Assembly (NCBI GenBank): GCA_024640085.1
Contig: JAHEFR010000004.1
Location: 104,865-140,868 of the forward strand
Origin: Gammaproteobacteria bacterium
GTDB taxonomy: Bacteria; Pseudomonadota; Gammaproteobacteria; Steroidobacterales; XN24
Reading direction: 5' to 3'
DNA length: 36,004 nucleotides
A program made the translations under genes and the position numbers. Numbering within the stretch: position 1 is the first letter of the stretch; each line of letters opens with the position of its first letter. Positions 27,099 to 35,162 of this stretch are shown here, in pieces. Below the pieces are notes generated by a model. That model did no database searches, had not been told where the DNA came from, and saw only the letters and a program-made list of their open reading frames with translations.

Positions 27099-29759
27099 CT
27101 AACGGCCGCGCCCGGCGCCGGGGCCGAATCGCCACACGACGCCGATATTGGGGACCGCAGGGAAGGACCGCTTCTTGTCCAGGCTCCAGACCAGGTTGCC
27201 GTCTTCGTTGACGTCCTCCACCTCGTAGTCCTCGCAGCAGGGGTTCCGCCGGTTGGTGAGGTTGGTCAATTCGACGAAGCCACTCAGATAGCTGTTGGGC
27301 AGCAACCAGTCCCTCGCGACCCGCAGGTCCAGTGCACCATAGTTGCGGTAGCGCTCGCCGTTCCGGGGGCCCGTGGCGACCAGAGGGAAAGGTTCCGTCG
27401 TGGCGAGCTCGGTCGCCGTCATCGGCCAGCCGGAGTTGTAGGTACCCACCAGAGTCATCGTCCATGGGCCTCGCCGCCATTCGACGCCGCCTTTGAAGGC
27501 CTCCGGCTGGTCCCAGCTCCGCACGATACGTTCGTCATCGAACTTGTCCTTGACCGTCGCCCACGAATAGCTGAACCACCAGTCCAGCGGGCCCTGGCCG
27601 CGGCTGCCCATGCTGAACTCGATGCCCCTGGCTCGGGCGCCGTGCGGGGCGACCTCGATGCGGTCGGGTTTGAGTTCCGGCAGCAGGATCTTGGTGTTGA
27701 GGAGATTCTCGAAGCGCGGTCGGAGCCGGTCCATCTCCTTGACGTAACCCTCGAGCCGGAAATCGACGCCCCAGCGGCTGCGGTGCTCCAGGCTCAGCAC
27801 TGCATGGTCCGCACGCTGCGACCTGAAGTACTCCGTCACGCCGTCAGCCACCTGCAGTTCGTTGATGCCCTGGGACTGGTACTGGCGCGCCCAGGCGGCT
27901 CGCAGGGTCGTCCTGTCGCCCAGTTCGACCAGGGCGCCGATCCGCGGGCTGAACAGGTCCTCGTCGTCCTCGGTCAGCGTCTGCCGGTCCCAGCGCAGCC
28001 CGATGTCGGTCGTGACGCCATCGAAAAGCTGGTAGCGGCTGTTGAAATAGGCCCCATAGTGCCTGCCGGACGGGTCCAGGTTGATGTCGTACGACCGCTC
28101 CGTCTCGGTCGGCGCGCCGGGTGTCAGGAACAGCACCTGGTACTCGATCTCGTCCTGGAAATCATAGTCACCCTCGGAGTCGCTCACCTCCGCGCCGACA
28201 TCGAAACCGAGACGGTCAGTCATCATCCACGACCAGCCGGTCTGCAACGAGTTGATAGTGAACGACCGCTGGTCGTGCAGACTGCCGGCACTGACGCCTT
28301 CCTTGTCCGTCGTGCCCTTGCGATCGCTCTGCAGGTCCGTATGAGCCAGGATGGTGTAACCCGCCACTCCGTGGCCCAGGTCATGGTCGAACCTGACCCA
28401 GTAATACTGGTCCCGATAGGTCGCCTTGGCCTCTTCCTCCTGGTCGTTGTCGGACAGGTCAATATCGTCGTCAAACAACAACGCGTTACCGGTAACGCGC
28501 AGCGAATCGGTGACCTGCACGCCGAGGCGGCCGAAGAGGTCAAAGTAGCTCGGATTACCCAGGTCCGGGTCGAGGATGTCGAGCAGCAGGTCGAGGTTGC
28601 CGCGGCGAGCCGCGAATGCCCAGTCAACCCGGCCGTCGTCCATGGAGCCCGCGCTCGCCAGGGACGAGTTGTAAAGGCTCTGGGACACCTCGTGGTACGG
28701 GGCCAGCGGAATCTCCAGGGGCGCGATGTCGATGACCGCGCTCATGCGGTCTCCGAAGCGCGGCGGCGCGGCGCCCGTATAGACGTCCATCCCGCTGATG
28801 ATGCTCGGATCGATCGCGCTGAAGATGCTCTGGAAATCTTTGAGGTGGTAAGGATTGCGAAGGCGCAGGCCGTCGTAACGGATGAGCGTCTCGTCCCTCT
28901 CGCCACCACGGAAGTTGGATTTGGCCGTAAAACCACCGGTAGCGGTTCCGGGCAGGCGCGCCATCGCCCGCATCGGATCGTCACCCATGTCCGGCAGGGT
29001 CGTGATTTCCTCGACGGGCAAATAGCGGAAAGATCCTGCATGGGTCTCGGCGAGTTCGTAGCGACTCGCGTTGACGACCAGGGAATCGAGCCGGCGCACC
29101 TGGGGCGAGTCGATGGACATTCTGGCAATAGATACCTTCCCCGGATCCACCGTCACCTCCGTCGAGGCCAGGGCGGGCATTTCGACGCTGCCTGCGCTGA
29201 TCGTGTATTTCCCGGGAGGCAGGTCCTTGAAGGTGAACTGGCCGCGAGGCGAGGTCACCGTCCGGCTCGCGCTCCCCTGCAGGCTGACCTCCACGCCGGC
29301 GAGGCGACGGCCGGAACCGGCTTCGCTGAGGACGCCGAGGATGGAGCCCAAGGGAGCCACGTCCAGCGCCCTGCGACGGATGATCAGGACGCCGCCCCCA
29401 GGAGCCGGTTCAGTCGTGAGTTCGTGGGGAGCCAGGATTTCGTCGAGGACGCCGCCGGGCGTATCCGCTGTCGGCTCCTCCTTGACCTTCATCCATGGCC
29501 GGACCAGGTCGCTGCTGTAGTAGACCACCAGACCCTGCTGTTCCAGCTGGGAGATAACGTCGATCAGGGACCGGTCTTTCAGGCTCTGTGTATCTGCCGC
29601 CGCTGTATTTGCCCAGGCCAGGGCAGCGCAAAACAACAGCAGGAAAGCGAGGTGCCTTCGGACAGCGAGGGACACGCGGGCTGCCGTCCAGGCGATCCGC
29701 CGCCTGCTCACCGGCAGCCTGGGGTCTGCGGATGACCGCCACTGGATCTTTCTCCTCAT
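27099..29759 (-). CDS. TonB-dependent receptor with N-terminal STN signalling domain
   Basis: An outer-membrane receptor of 886 residues. It has a long basic N-region and signal peptide (LAFLLLFCAALAWANTAAA). An STN domain follows at about 58-130, which in FecA-like receptors touches FecR. A carboxypeptidase-regulatory-like beta sandwich comes next at about 140-225 (GSILGVLSEAGSGRRLAGVE), then the plug at about 240-350 (GGERDETLIRYDGLRLRNPY) and a 22-strand-type barrel. The extracellular loops are acidic. It ends IGVVWRF plus an eight-residue GPGAGRGR tail, so the terminal aromatic is not last. The ligand is unknown: siderophore, cobalamin and carbohydrate receptors all occur in this architecture. 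It is third in the sigma-fecR-receptor order, 37 bases after fecR. Start ATG 29759. Confidence 0.9.
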   Translation of the reverse strand: MRRKIQWRSSADPRLPVSRRRIAWTAARVSLAVRRHLAFLLLFCAALAWANTAAADTQSLKDRSLIDVISQLEQQGLVVYYSSDLVRPWMKVKEEPTADTPGGVLDEILAPHELTTEPAPGGGVLIIRRRALDVAPLGSILGVLSEAGSGRRLAGVEVSLQGSASRTVTSPRGQFTFKDLPPGKYTISAGSVEMPALASTEVTVDPGKVSIARMSIDSPQVRRLDSLVVNASRYELAETHAGSFRYLPVEEITTLPDMGDDPMRAMARLPGTATGGFTAKSNFRGGERDETLIRYDGLRLRNPYHLKDFQSIFSAIDPSIISGMDVYTGAAPPRFGDRMSAVIDIAPLEIPLAPYHEVSQSLYNSSLASAGSMDDGRVDWAFAARRGNLDLLLDILDPDLGNPSYFDLFGRLGVQVTDSLRVTGNALLFDDDIDLSDNDQEEEAKATYRDQYYWVRFDHDLGHGVAGYTILAHTDLQSDRKGTTDKEGVSAGSLHDQRSFTINSLQTGWSWMMTDRLGFDVGAEVSDSEGDYDFQDEIEYQVLFLTPGAPTETERSYDINLDPSGRHYGAYFNSRYQLFDGVTTDIGLRWDRQTLTEDDEDLFSPRIGALVELGDRTTLRAAWARQYQSQGINELQVADGVTEYFRSQRADHAVLSLEHRSRWGVDFRLEGYVKEMDRLRPRFENLLNTKILLPELKPDRIEVAPHGARARGIEFSMGSRGQGPLDWWFSYSWATVKDKFDDERIVRSWDQPEAFKGGVEWRRGPWTMTLVGTYNSGWPMTATELATTEPFPLVATGPRNGERYRNYGALDLRVARDWLLPNSYLSGFVELTNLTNRRNPCCEDYEVEDVNEDGNLVWSLDKKRSFPAVPNIGVVWRFGPGAGRGR

Positions 29760-29796
29760 CCCATGACCGCCCTGCCCTCCCCCGCGCGCGGCCCGG

Positions 29797-30816
29797 CTAC
29801 AGGCGACGGTCCTCGATGAGGATCTCACTTTCTCCGGTGACGGTGTACTGGAAATCCGTGGTCTGCAGCATAACTGCAAGCGCCTCCATGGGCATCATGC
29901 GTTGTGCCTGACCGTGGAGCATGGTGGTATGCGCCCTCACGCTCAGATCGCGGCTGGCGAAATGGACGCTGCGGCCGGTCTCCCGGGCGATCCAGTCCAG
30001 GAATGCCGACAGGGGCTGCTCATCGGTCTCGGGCAACGGCGCCAGGGCCTGGACCCACTCCCAGTGCTCGCCGTAGGGCGCTATTGTGCTTTCGGCCACG
30101 GCCCCCTCGAAATCGATCACCACCTGGGCGCCCGCTCCGGCGCGGATCGCCTCGTCGCCATGCTGCAGCCGGACCAGGCCCTCGCGGACCCGCAGGCGCA
30201 TCTCGTTGACCGTGTAGGTCGCCTCGAACTGGGTGCCGATATGACGGACGCTGCCCAGGGGCGTAATGATCTCAACCTTCCTGCCGCCATGATGACCGGT
30301 GTCCAGGTAGGCGGTACCCTTGTCCAGGTGTATCCGGTCCACGGCGGCCATGGATACCTCGGTCTGCTCGGCGAGCCGGAGGGATCCGCCGCCGGCCAGT
30401 CTCAGACCCAGGCCGCTGTCGTCTCCGGTGCGTATCCTTGCCCCTGCGACGAGGTCAGCCTCACCGTCTTCGAGAGTCCGCCAGGTTTCGTCCGCCGGGC
30501 CCCTGACCATCAGCAGCCCGAATCCGTGATCCACCGCCGCCACTGGCATCGGGGAGTCCCCGGGGCCGGTAATCCGATGGACCAGGCCGATGGCCCCCAC
30601 GGCGAGCAGCACCGAGGCCGCCAGCGCATAGGCGAAACGGGTACGTCGGCGAGCCCGCACCTTGCGGGCCCAGACCCCGGTGGCGGCTTGCAGGACCTGC
30701 TGGTAGGCCTCAGCCGGGGGCTGCGACCTGCGGCCCGCCTGCCGGATCAACTGCGCCAGGGCGTCGTCACCCGGGCGACGATCCGCGTCCTCGTGCGATT
30801 CCGTATGCTTGTTCAT
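29797..30816 (-). CDS. FecR-family anti-sigma/sigma regulator
   Basis: A 339-residue inner-membrane protein. The N-terminal about 60 residues are cytoplasmic and basic, and one membrane segment is at about 61-80 (FAYALAASVLLAVGAIGLVH). The periplasmic FecR domain follows (GARIRTGDDSGLGLRLAGGG, VEIITPLGSVRHIGTQFEA). The C-terminal about 75 residues form an STN/secretin-like fold (LSAFLDWIARETGRSVHF). This is the normal partner that senses the receptor and controls the sigma factor. The start, ATG 30816, overlaps the sigma stop by ATGA. The N-terminus does not look like the usual FecR DUF4880 helix region. Confidence 0.9.
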   Translation of the reverse strand: MNKHTESHEDADRRPGDDALAQLIRQAGRRSQPPAEAYQQVLQAATGVWARKVRARRRTRFAYALAASVLLAVGAIGLVHRITGPGDSPMPVAAVDHGFGLLMVRGPADETWRTLEDGEADLVAGARIRTGDDSGLGLRLAGGGSLRLAEQTEVSMAAVDRIHLDKGTAYLDTGHHGGRKVEIITPLGSVRHIGTQFEATYTVNEMRLRVREGLVRLQHGDEAIRAGAGAQVVIDFEGAVAESTIAPYGEHWEWVQALAPLPETDEQPLSAFLDWIARETGRSVHFASRDLSVRAHTTMLHGQAQRMMPMEALAVMLQTTDFQYTVTGESEILIEDRRL

Positions 30817-31451
30817 ATCGACTCGATGTCTTCGGATAGTGTCATCCCGTCTCTCGCCTGCATGGCCCCTGGCAGCGCCACGAAGGCCTCCCGGAAACTG
30901 TTCCTGGCCCTCGTCAGCAGTGACTCCACGGCCTTCGGGCCAGTCTCCATCTTCGCGGCAATCTCCTTGACTGACAGGCCCTCTACGTACTTCCACTCCA
31001 GTACGTCGCCGTAGTGCTCCGGCAGGTAGTCCAGCACCGACTGCACCAGCCGGCCCAGGTCCCGCTGCCGTGTGCGGGACTCCGGACTGTCCAGGTCGGC
31101 GGCCGTCAGGGCTTCCAGCACTGCCCGCACCTCCAGGTTGTCCTCGATCCGCAGCAGGCGCTGCGTGTCCCGATTCGACTTGCGGCAGTGATCGACCAGG
31201 CAGTTGTGACAGATGCGGCAGAACCACGCATAGAGGGCGGCCTCGCCCCGATAACTGTCCAGCCTCTCCAGGGCCCGACAGAAGGTCTGCTGCACTACGT
31301 CGCGAGCCGTCTCGTCGTCACCGTCCAGCCTTGCGACGGCGTACCGGTACAGGCGCGGGAAAAACCGATCGAACATGGACCGGAACGCCCGCTCGTCTCC
31401 AGCCAGAATGCGGCGGGCCAGCGCCTTGTCCACATGTACCGTTTCCGCCAC
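30813..31451 (-). CDS. ECF-type RNA polymerase sigma factor
   Basis: This 212-residue sigma factor has region 2 at about 20-92 (FDRFFPRLYRYAVARL; ARDVVQQTFCRALERL) and region 4 with the helix-turn-helix LSVKEIAAKMETGPKAVESL at about 160-180. It should direct transcription of the receptor module and perhaps other genes. Region 2 ends in an unusual WFCRICHNCLVDHCRK segment with Cys78, Cys81, Cys84 and Cys89 plus His82 and His88, where most ECF factors have hydrophobic or Arg residues. Start GTG 31451 follows GGGAGAG. Upstream on the minus strand, GGAAAC and CGATGG lie about 15 bases apart, a weak match to an ECF-type promoter and possible autoregulation. Confidence 0.93.
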   Translation of the reverse strand: MAETVHVDKALARRILAGDERAFRSMFDRFFPRLYRYAVARLDGDDETARDVVQQTFCRALERLDSYRGEAALYAWFCRICHNCLVDHCRKSNRDTQRLLRIEDNLEVRAVLEALTAADLDSPESRTRQRDLGRLVQSVLDYLPEHYGDVLEWKYVEGLSVKEIAAKMETGPKAVESLLTRARNSFREAFVALPGAMQARDGMTLSEDIESI

Positions 31452-31690
31452 ACGGCTCTCCCATCGTCTAAAGAGAAAGACGTTTCCCGCCCGGAAATCC
31501 TTCGGGGCGGAGAATCATCGTTGCACCTCCGAGCGGCGCCCGTCCACCCAGCCCGGTGCAAATCCGTCAAACCGGCGATTGCGTGGCCTTCGTGCGGGCC
31601 CCTGCCGCGGCCGGGATCCCGGATCCCGACGAGGGATTTCGACGCGACTGGCGTCTGTTGTTGAGAGGGAACATGGAGAGGGGAGCAACA

Positions 31691-31804
31691 ATGTCCGCCA
31701 ACCGATATGACGACCGCCGTCGCCCCGACCCCGACCAGATGCGTTACGCCCTGGTCGTGCTGGCGGCATGGACCGCCGTACTCCTTGCAGCCTTCCTGCT
31801 ATGA
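31691..31804 (+). CDS. Small membrane peptide, 37 residues
   Basis: ATG 31691 follows a strong AGGGGAG ribosome site with 5-7 bases spacing. The product starts MSANRYDDRRRPDPDQMRY, a charged N-terminus, and ends in a single hydrophobic segment of about 17 residues (ALVVLAAWTAVLLAAFLL). It is therefore a one-pass, tail-anchored type small membrane protein. An in-frame ATG at 31673 is an alternative start adding six residues. It is divergent from the ECF sigma gene (239 bases apart) and upstream of the secreted paralogs. I recognise no family. It may be a real small gene on the strength of ribosome site and topology, but conservation has not been tested. Confidence 0.5.
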   Translation: MSANRYDDRRRPDPDQMRYALVVLAAWTAVLLAAFLL

Positions 31805-32074
31805 GTGGCCGCACTCAGTGACTCGCGAGGCAATCCGGTGTGCCAGAGACAATGCGCCGACTTATGTCAAACATTCATTGACCCCCGATCCCCTGCGGGT
31901 CGAAGGTGTTTTTGTGCATTTCGAGATAATTCGGCCCGGCGGCGACAGGATTTCACAGCGCGGTGGCGTCTGCCAGTGGGCCACCTCGGCGTTCCCCCAA
32001 TCGGCACCACTTGTTGGCGCCAGGCTGCGACGGACAAAAGCCGGGGCGACGCGACAGCAACCAGGAGTCATCTG

Positions 32075-32926
32075 ATGAACGAGATCACCCGCAGGCACAA
32101 GACCTTCAAATCGCTTGTCGTCGCCGGCAGCGCCTTCCTGGCCCTGGCCTCGGCCAGCGCAGGTGCTGCCAACCTGGAAGTCGAGTTCGACGCCGACAAC
32201 TTTTCGAACCCTACATTGATTACGAACCCATACTGGCCACTCATCCCCGGCTCGGCCTTCGTTTACTACGCAGAGGGCGAGGACGGCTGCGAGGTCAGCA
32301 GGACCACGGTTCTCGCCAGTACCAAGGATGATTTCGAGGGCGAATATGCCGAAAACGACTTCGAGGCGCTGGAAGTCGCCGACCTGGAGTGGCTGGCGGA
32401 GGAATGTGACGGTGAGTATGTCCTGATCGAAGAGACCATCGACTGGTACGCGCAGGACGATGACGGGAACGTGTGGTACCTGGGCGAGGACACCACGGCC
32501 TACGACGACGAGGACGAGTGCCCCACGGACTCGGGTTCGTGGGAGGCCGGGTCCGATATCGCCGATGTCGGCAGCAATGCCGAGGCCGGCATTATCATGC
32601 TGGCGGAGCCGCAAAAGGGTCTCGCGTACCTGCAGGAGTACTACGAGGACGAGGCGGAGGACATGGCCCAGGTCAAGCAGACCGACGCGCCGGTCGACAT
32701 CGAGCTGGGCTCCTACGAAGGATGCATCAAGACCAAGGAATGGACACCGCTGGAGCCGGGCAATGTAGAACACAAGTACTATTGCCCACCTGAGGGCCTG
32801 GTGCTGATCAACGAACTTAAAGGCAAGACCAAGAGAGTGGAACTGGTCGGCGATTCACTGGACGATGTGCCCCCACCTGAAGGTGGCGGGCCGAACAACT
32901 TCTCGGGACTGGGTGCCTGCCCCTAG
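32075..32926 (+). CDS. Secreted acidic protein, six conserved cysteines, copy 1
   Basis: A 283-residue protein with a signal peptide cut near ASAGAA-NLEV. The mature part is very acidic. Its core recalls a widespread family of unknown function with the order NPYWPLIPGSAFVYY, DWYAQDDDGNVWYLGEDT, SWEAG, GIIMLAEPQKG, QEYYEDEAEDMAQV, TKEWTPLEPGNVEHKYYCP. Six cysteines (GCEV, ECDG, ECPT, GCIK, YCPP, terminal ACP) are kept in the tandem paralog 33403-34254, so three disulfides are plausible. A PPPEGGG tail closes the protein. ATG 32075 follows AGGAG. The leader 31805-32074 has a GTCAA-N7-TTGAC inverted repeat (31866-31882) but no clear promoter. The function is unknown. Confidence 0.85.
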   Translation: MNEITRRHKTFKSLVVAGSAFLALASASAGAANLEVEFDADNFSNPTLITNPYWPLIPGSAFVYYAEGEDGCEVSRTTVLASTKDDFEGEYAENDFEALEVADLEWLAEECDGEYVLIEETIDWYAQDDDGNVWYLGEDTTAYDDEDECPTDSGSWEAGSDIADVGSNAEAGIIMLAEPQKGLAYLQEYYEDEAEDMAQVKQTDAPVDIELGSYEGCIKTKEWTPLEPGNVEHKYYCPPEGLVLINELKGKTKRVELVGDSLDDVPPPEGGGPNNFSGLGACP

Positions 32927-32974
32927 TCAGTCCTGCCGGGATCCAGACGGCAGAAGACGTCAGCGTCAACCCAC

Positions 32975-33011
32975 CGGGCCGGACCCCGCAACTTCAGCGG
33001 GTTCCGGCCCG
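32975..33011 (+). terminator. Hairpin terminator after copy 1
   Basis: CGGGCCGGACCCCGC (32975-32989) pairs with GCGGGTTCCGGCCCG (32997-33011) around a 7-base loop, 14 of 15 pairs. It lies 49 bases after the stop of the first secreted protein. No T-run follows (CATTCGTG), so termination may be partial or Rho-assisted. The rest of 32927-33402 holds no gene: only a GTAATCAA half-box (33246-33253), a short hairpin (33336-33352) and the AGGAG ribosome site of copy 2. Confidence 0.5.
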
Positions 33012-33335
33012 CATTCGTGATCGTGCAGGCAATCCTCCCTGAATGTCCCAAAAATGCGTCTGGTGATTGAATAGACCGGGTTGCCCGGCGTCGATCCTGG
33101 TAATGACTGACGCCGAGAGCCCGAGCGCTCGATCAGACCGCATCCAGGAGGCTCCCGAATCACGGGACCGCTGGCGATTACAACTCCCGCATGTCAAGCG
33201 AGCCGACATCTCAGTCCGTCGGGGGTTGGCAGAAAGCGTCTTAACGTAATCAAGGATTCCGGTCTCGCGGCGAAGGAATTTCGCGGGCAGCGCGTCTTTA
33301 CAGATGAACGGGTCCCGCGCCGAGCGAAAACTTCC

Positions 33336-33352
33336 CATCCAATTGTTGGATG
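33336..33352 (+). repeat. Small hairpin in the leader of copy 2
   Basis: CATCCAA-TTG-TTGGATG forms a 7-bp stem with a 3-base loop, about 50 bases before ATG 33403. It could be an operator or an RNA hairpin in the leader. It is not present in the copy 1 leader. Confidence 0.35.
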
Positions 33353-33402
33353 TGTCGACGGGCCGGGAGCGAGTCTATCCAACCGAAACAAGGAGCCACC
33401 TG

Positions 33403-34254
33403 ATGAACGAGATCATCCGCAGACTTCGCATCTGCACATCGCCTGTCGTCGTCGGCAGCATCGTCCTGGCACTGAGCTCGGCCGCCGGCGCCGCCACCCT
33501 GGAAGTGGAGTTCGATTCCGACGACTTCGTCGCGGGCGCTCAGATCGACAACGAGTACTGGCCACTGATTGGCGGCACCAGCTTCGTCTACTACGCCGAG
33601 GGCGAAGACGGTTGCGAGGTCAACAAGGTGACCGTTCTCACCGACGGGCTCAAGGACGATTTCCCGGCCCCCTACGACGATATCGAAGCCTGGCGGGTCG
33701 ACGACAAGGCCTGGGTGTCGGAGGAATGCGACGGCCAGTACATGCTGGTGGAGGACACCATCGACTGGTTCGCCCAGGATGTGTTCGGCAACATCTGGTA
33801 CTTCGGCGAAGACACCACCGCCTACGACCACGACGACGAGTGTCCAAGTGACGCGGGCGCCTGGGAGGCCGGCCTTGACGTCGCCGGCGTGGGCAGTGAC
33901 GCCGAGCCCGGCATCGTCATGCTGGCGGAACCGGAGAAGGGGCTCGCCTATCAGCAGGAATACTACGAGGGCGAGGCCGAGGACATGGGCAAGGTCTCCA
34001 ATACCGACGTCTCCGTGTCCATCGAGCTGGGGGACTACGCGGGATGTCTGAAGATCAAGGAATGGAACCAGCTGGAAAGAGGCGCGGTCGAGTTCAAGTT
34101 CTATTGCCCATCGCCGGGTCCCGGCGAAGTGCTGGTCAATGAACAGCAGGGCAAGACCCTCCGCGTGGAACTCGTCGGAGATTCGTTGGACGATGTGCCT
34201 CCGCCCGAGGGCGGCGGCGCCAACAATTTCGCGATGGCGGGCGTCTGCCCGTAG
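33403..34254 (+). CDS. Secreted acidic protein, six conserved cysteines, copy 2
   Basis: Also 283 residues and clearly more than half identical to the protein at 32075-32926, including the start (MNEI-RR), the FVYYAEGEDGCEV block, DTIDWFAQDVFGNIWYFGED, GIVMLAEPEKGLAY, QEYYEGEAEDMGKV and the whole tail VELVGDSLDDVPPPEGGG. The signal peptide ends near SSAAGA-ATLEV. All six cysteines are conserved (GCEV, ECDG, ECPS, GCLK, YCPS, VCP). Even the ribosome-site region, AGGAG-CACCTG-ATGAACGAGATC, matches copy 1, so this is a tandem duplication. A strong terminator follows at 34311. The function is unknown. Confidence 0.87.
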   Translation: MNEIIRRLRICTSPVVVGSIVLALSSAAGAATLEVEFDSDDFVAGAQIDNEYWPLIGGTSFVYYAEGEDGCEVNKVTVLTDGLKDDFPAPYDDIEAWRVDDKAWVSEECDGQYMLVEDTIDWFAQDVFGNIWYFGEDTTAYDHDDECPSDAGAWEAGLDVAGVGSDAEPGIVMLAEPEKGLAYQQEYYEGEAEDMGKVSNTDVSVSIELGDYAGCLKIKEWNQLERGAVEFKFYCPSPGPGEVLVNEQQGKTLRVELVGDSLDDVPPPEGGGANNFAMAGVCP

Positions 34255-34310
34255 CCCTGATCACCCCGAAGTCAGTGCGCGGCGGATGATCCAGCCGTTT
34301 GTCGAAAGGG

Positions 34311-34351
34311 CCGGGCCCCGTGTTTCCCGCGGGTCCCGGTCTGATTTTTTT
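34311..34351 (+). terminator. Rho-independent terminator after copy 2
   Basis: CCGGGCCCCG (34311-34320) pairs with CGGGTCCCGG (34330-34339), 9 of 10 pairs, with a 9-base loop. It is followed by CTGA and a run of seven T (34345-34351). This is the clearest intrinsic terminator in the window and ends transcription of the secreted-protein gene at 34254. Confidence 0.75.
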
Positions 34352-34452
34352 CGGGGTCAGAGACGGATCTTTTCCTTACATACAGGCGCGAGTCTCTGAT
34401 CCATCCACGTCAGGTCGGGTCAGCCATTGAAACAATTGCTCTCTGACTCCGA
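34351..34452. repeat. REP/MITE-like element with inverted ends
   Basis: The stretch begins TCGGGGTCAGAG (34351-34362) and ends CTCTGACTCCGA (34441-34452), inverse complements at 11 of 12 bases. Inside lies a second inverted pair, TCAGAGAC (34357-34364) with GTCTCTGA (34392-34399). From memory, TCGGGGTCAGAG-type sequences preceded by a T-run border REP-associated (IS200-like) transposases in many proteobacteria. The element has no room for a transposase, so it would be a non-autonomous remnant. It ends 5 bases before the PEBP gene stop. Confidence 0.5.
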
Positions 34453-34457
34453 ATCTT

Positions 34458-35039
34458 CTAACGCGTCTTCTGATACGTGCCGATCAGTTCTGTCATCGCC
34501 AGCACATGGCCCTGCATGGCCGCCTCCAGGTCCGGCTTGGCTGGTGCGCCAAGATCCCCCAGGACGACATCGAGAGCGTAGAGCTTGAAGAAGTAACGGT
34601 GCCGCCCGATCGGCGGGCACGGTCCACCGTAGCCGGTCCGCTTCCAGTCGTTGAGCCCTTCCCGGGTTCCTTCGGGCAGCCGGTGACCCGTATCCTTTGC
34701 CAGACCGTCGGCCGACGGTGGGATGTCGTACAGAACCCAGTGCACCCAGGTTATCTTCGGCGCCGCCGGATCCGGGGCGTCCGGGTCGTCCACGATCAGC
34801 ACCAGGCTCTTCGTACCGGGCGGTGCGCCTTGCCAGCCCAACGGCGGTGAGATGTCGTCGCCGTCGCAGGTGTACGTGGAAGGGATCTCGCCACCTGGCG
34901 CGACCTCCGGACTGGTTATCGTCAGCGTCATGTCAGCCTCCCCGGCGAACGCCAAGGCGGCCACGGGACCCGCTGACACCATCGCCAGAAGTCGCACTAT
35001 CGGGGTACGGATCACGCCTGTCGTCGCCAGCGTCCTCAT
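34458..35039 (-). CDS. YbhB/YbcL-type PEBP (Raf kinase inhibitor-like) protein, exported
   Basis: A 193-residue phosphatidylethanolamine-binding-protein-like product. Family motifs are PSTYTCDGDDISPPLGW, LVLIVDDPDAPDP, TWVHWVLYDIP, the GYGGPCPPIGRHRYFFKLYALD block and the C-terminal AMQGHVLAMTELIGTY. An N-terminal hydrophobic stretch (VRLLAMVSAGPVAALAFAGEAD) looks like a signal peptide, so the long start ATG 35039, with AAGGTGG upstream, is preferred. A shorter form from the internal methionine at residue 37 is possible. The bacterial function is not established. On the minus strand a TATAGT -10-like hexamer lies in the 123-base divergent gap with the next gene, without a clear -35. Confidence 0.88.
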   Translation of the reverse strand: MRTLATTGVIRTPIVRLLAMVSAGPVAALAFAGEADMTLTITSPEVAPGGEIPSTYTCDGDDISPPLGWQGAPPGTKSLVLIVDDPDAPDPAAPKITWVHWVLYDIPPSADGLAKDTGHRLPEGTREGLNDWKRTGYGGPCPPIGRHRYFFKLYALDVVLGDLGAPAKPDLEAAMQGHVLAMTELIGTYQKTR

Positions 35040-35162
35040 GGACCAGCCACCTTTACGGGCAGACTGCCTGCCGCCACTTTGAAACTATAGGCCCCGCACG
35101 GCGTAACGCCATCTCCCGGTTCGCGATAGCATAGCGGCGGGCGAATCTGCGGAGGGAATGAC

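Noticed and set aside
27642-29735. A 697-codon plus-strand frame opposite the TonB receptor
   Set aside because: The opposite strand codes for a complete receptor with signal peptide, STN, plug and barrel; the plus frame has low-complexity composition and no motifs.
31866-31882. GTCAA-N7-TTGAC inverted repeat upstream of the first secreted protein
   Set aside because: The half-sites point the wrong way for an FNR/CRP-family box and the arms are only 5 bp; it may be chance.
32025-32074. Possible cyclic-di-GMP (GEMM-type) riboswitch in the leader of copy 1
   Set aside because: A short CAAAAGCC-GGGGC stretch recalls part of the motif, but the paired P1/P2 stems and other conserved bases could not be found.
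33240-33253. FNR-like half-site CTTAACGTAATCAA upstream of the second secreted protein
   Set aside because: Only the ATCAA half fits; the other half matches 2 of 5 positions and no promoter sits at a suitable distance.
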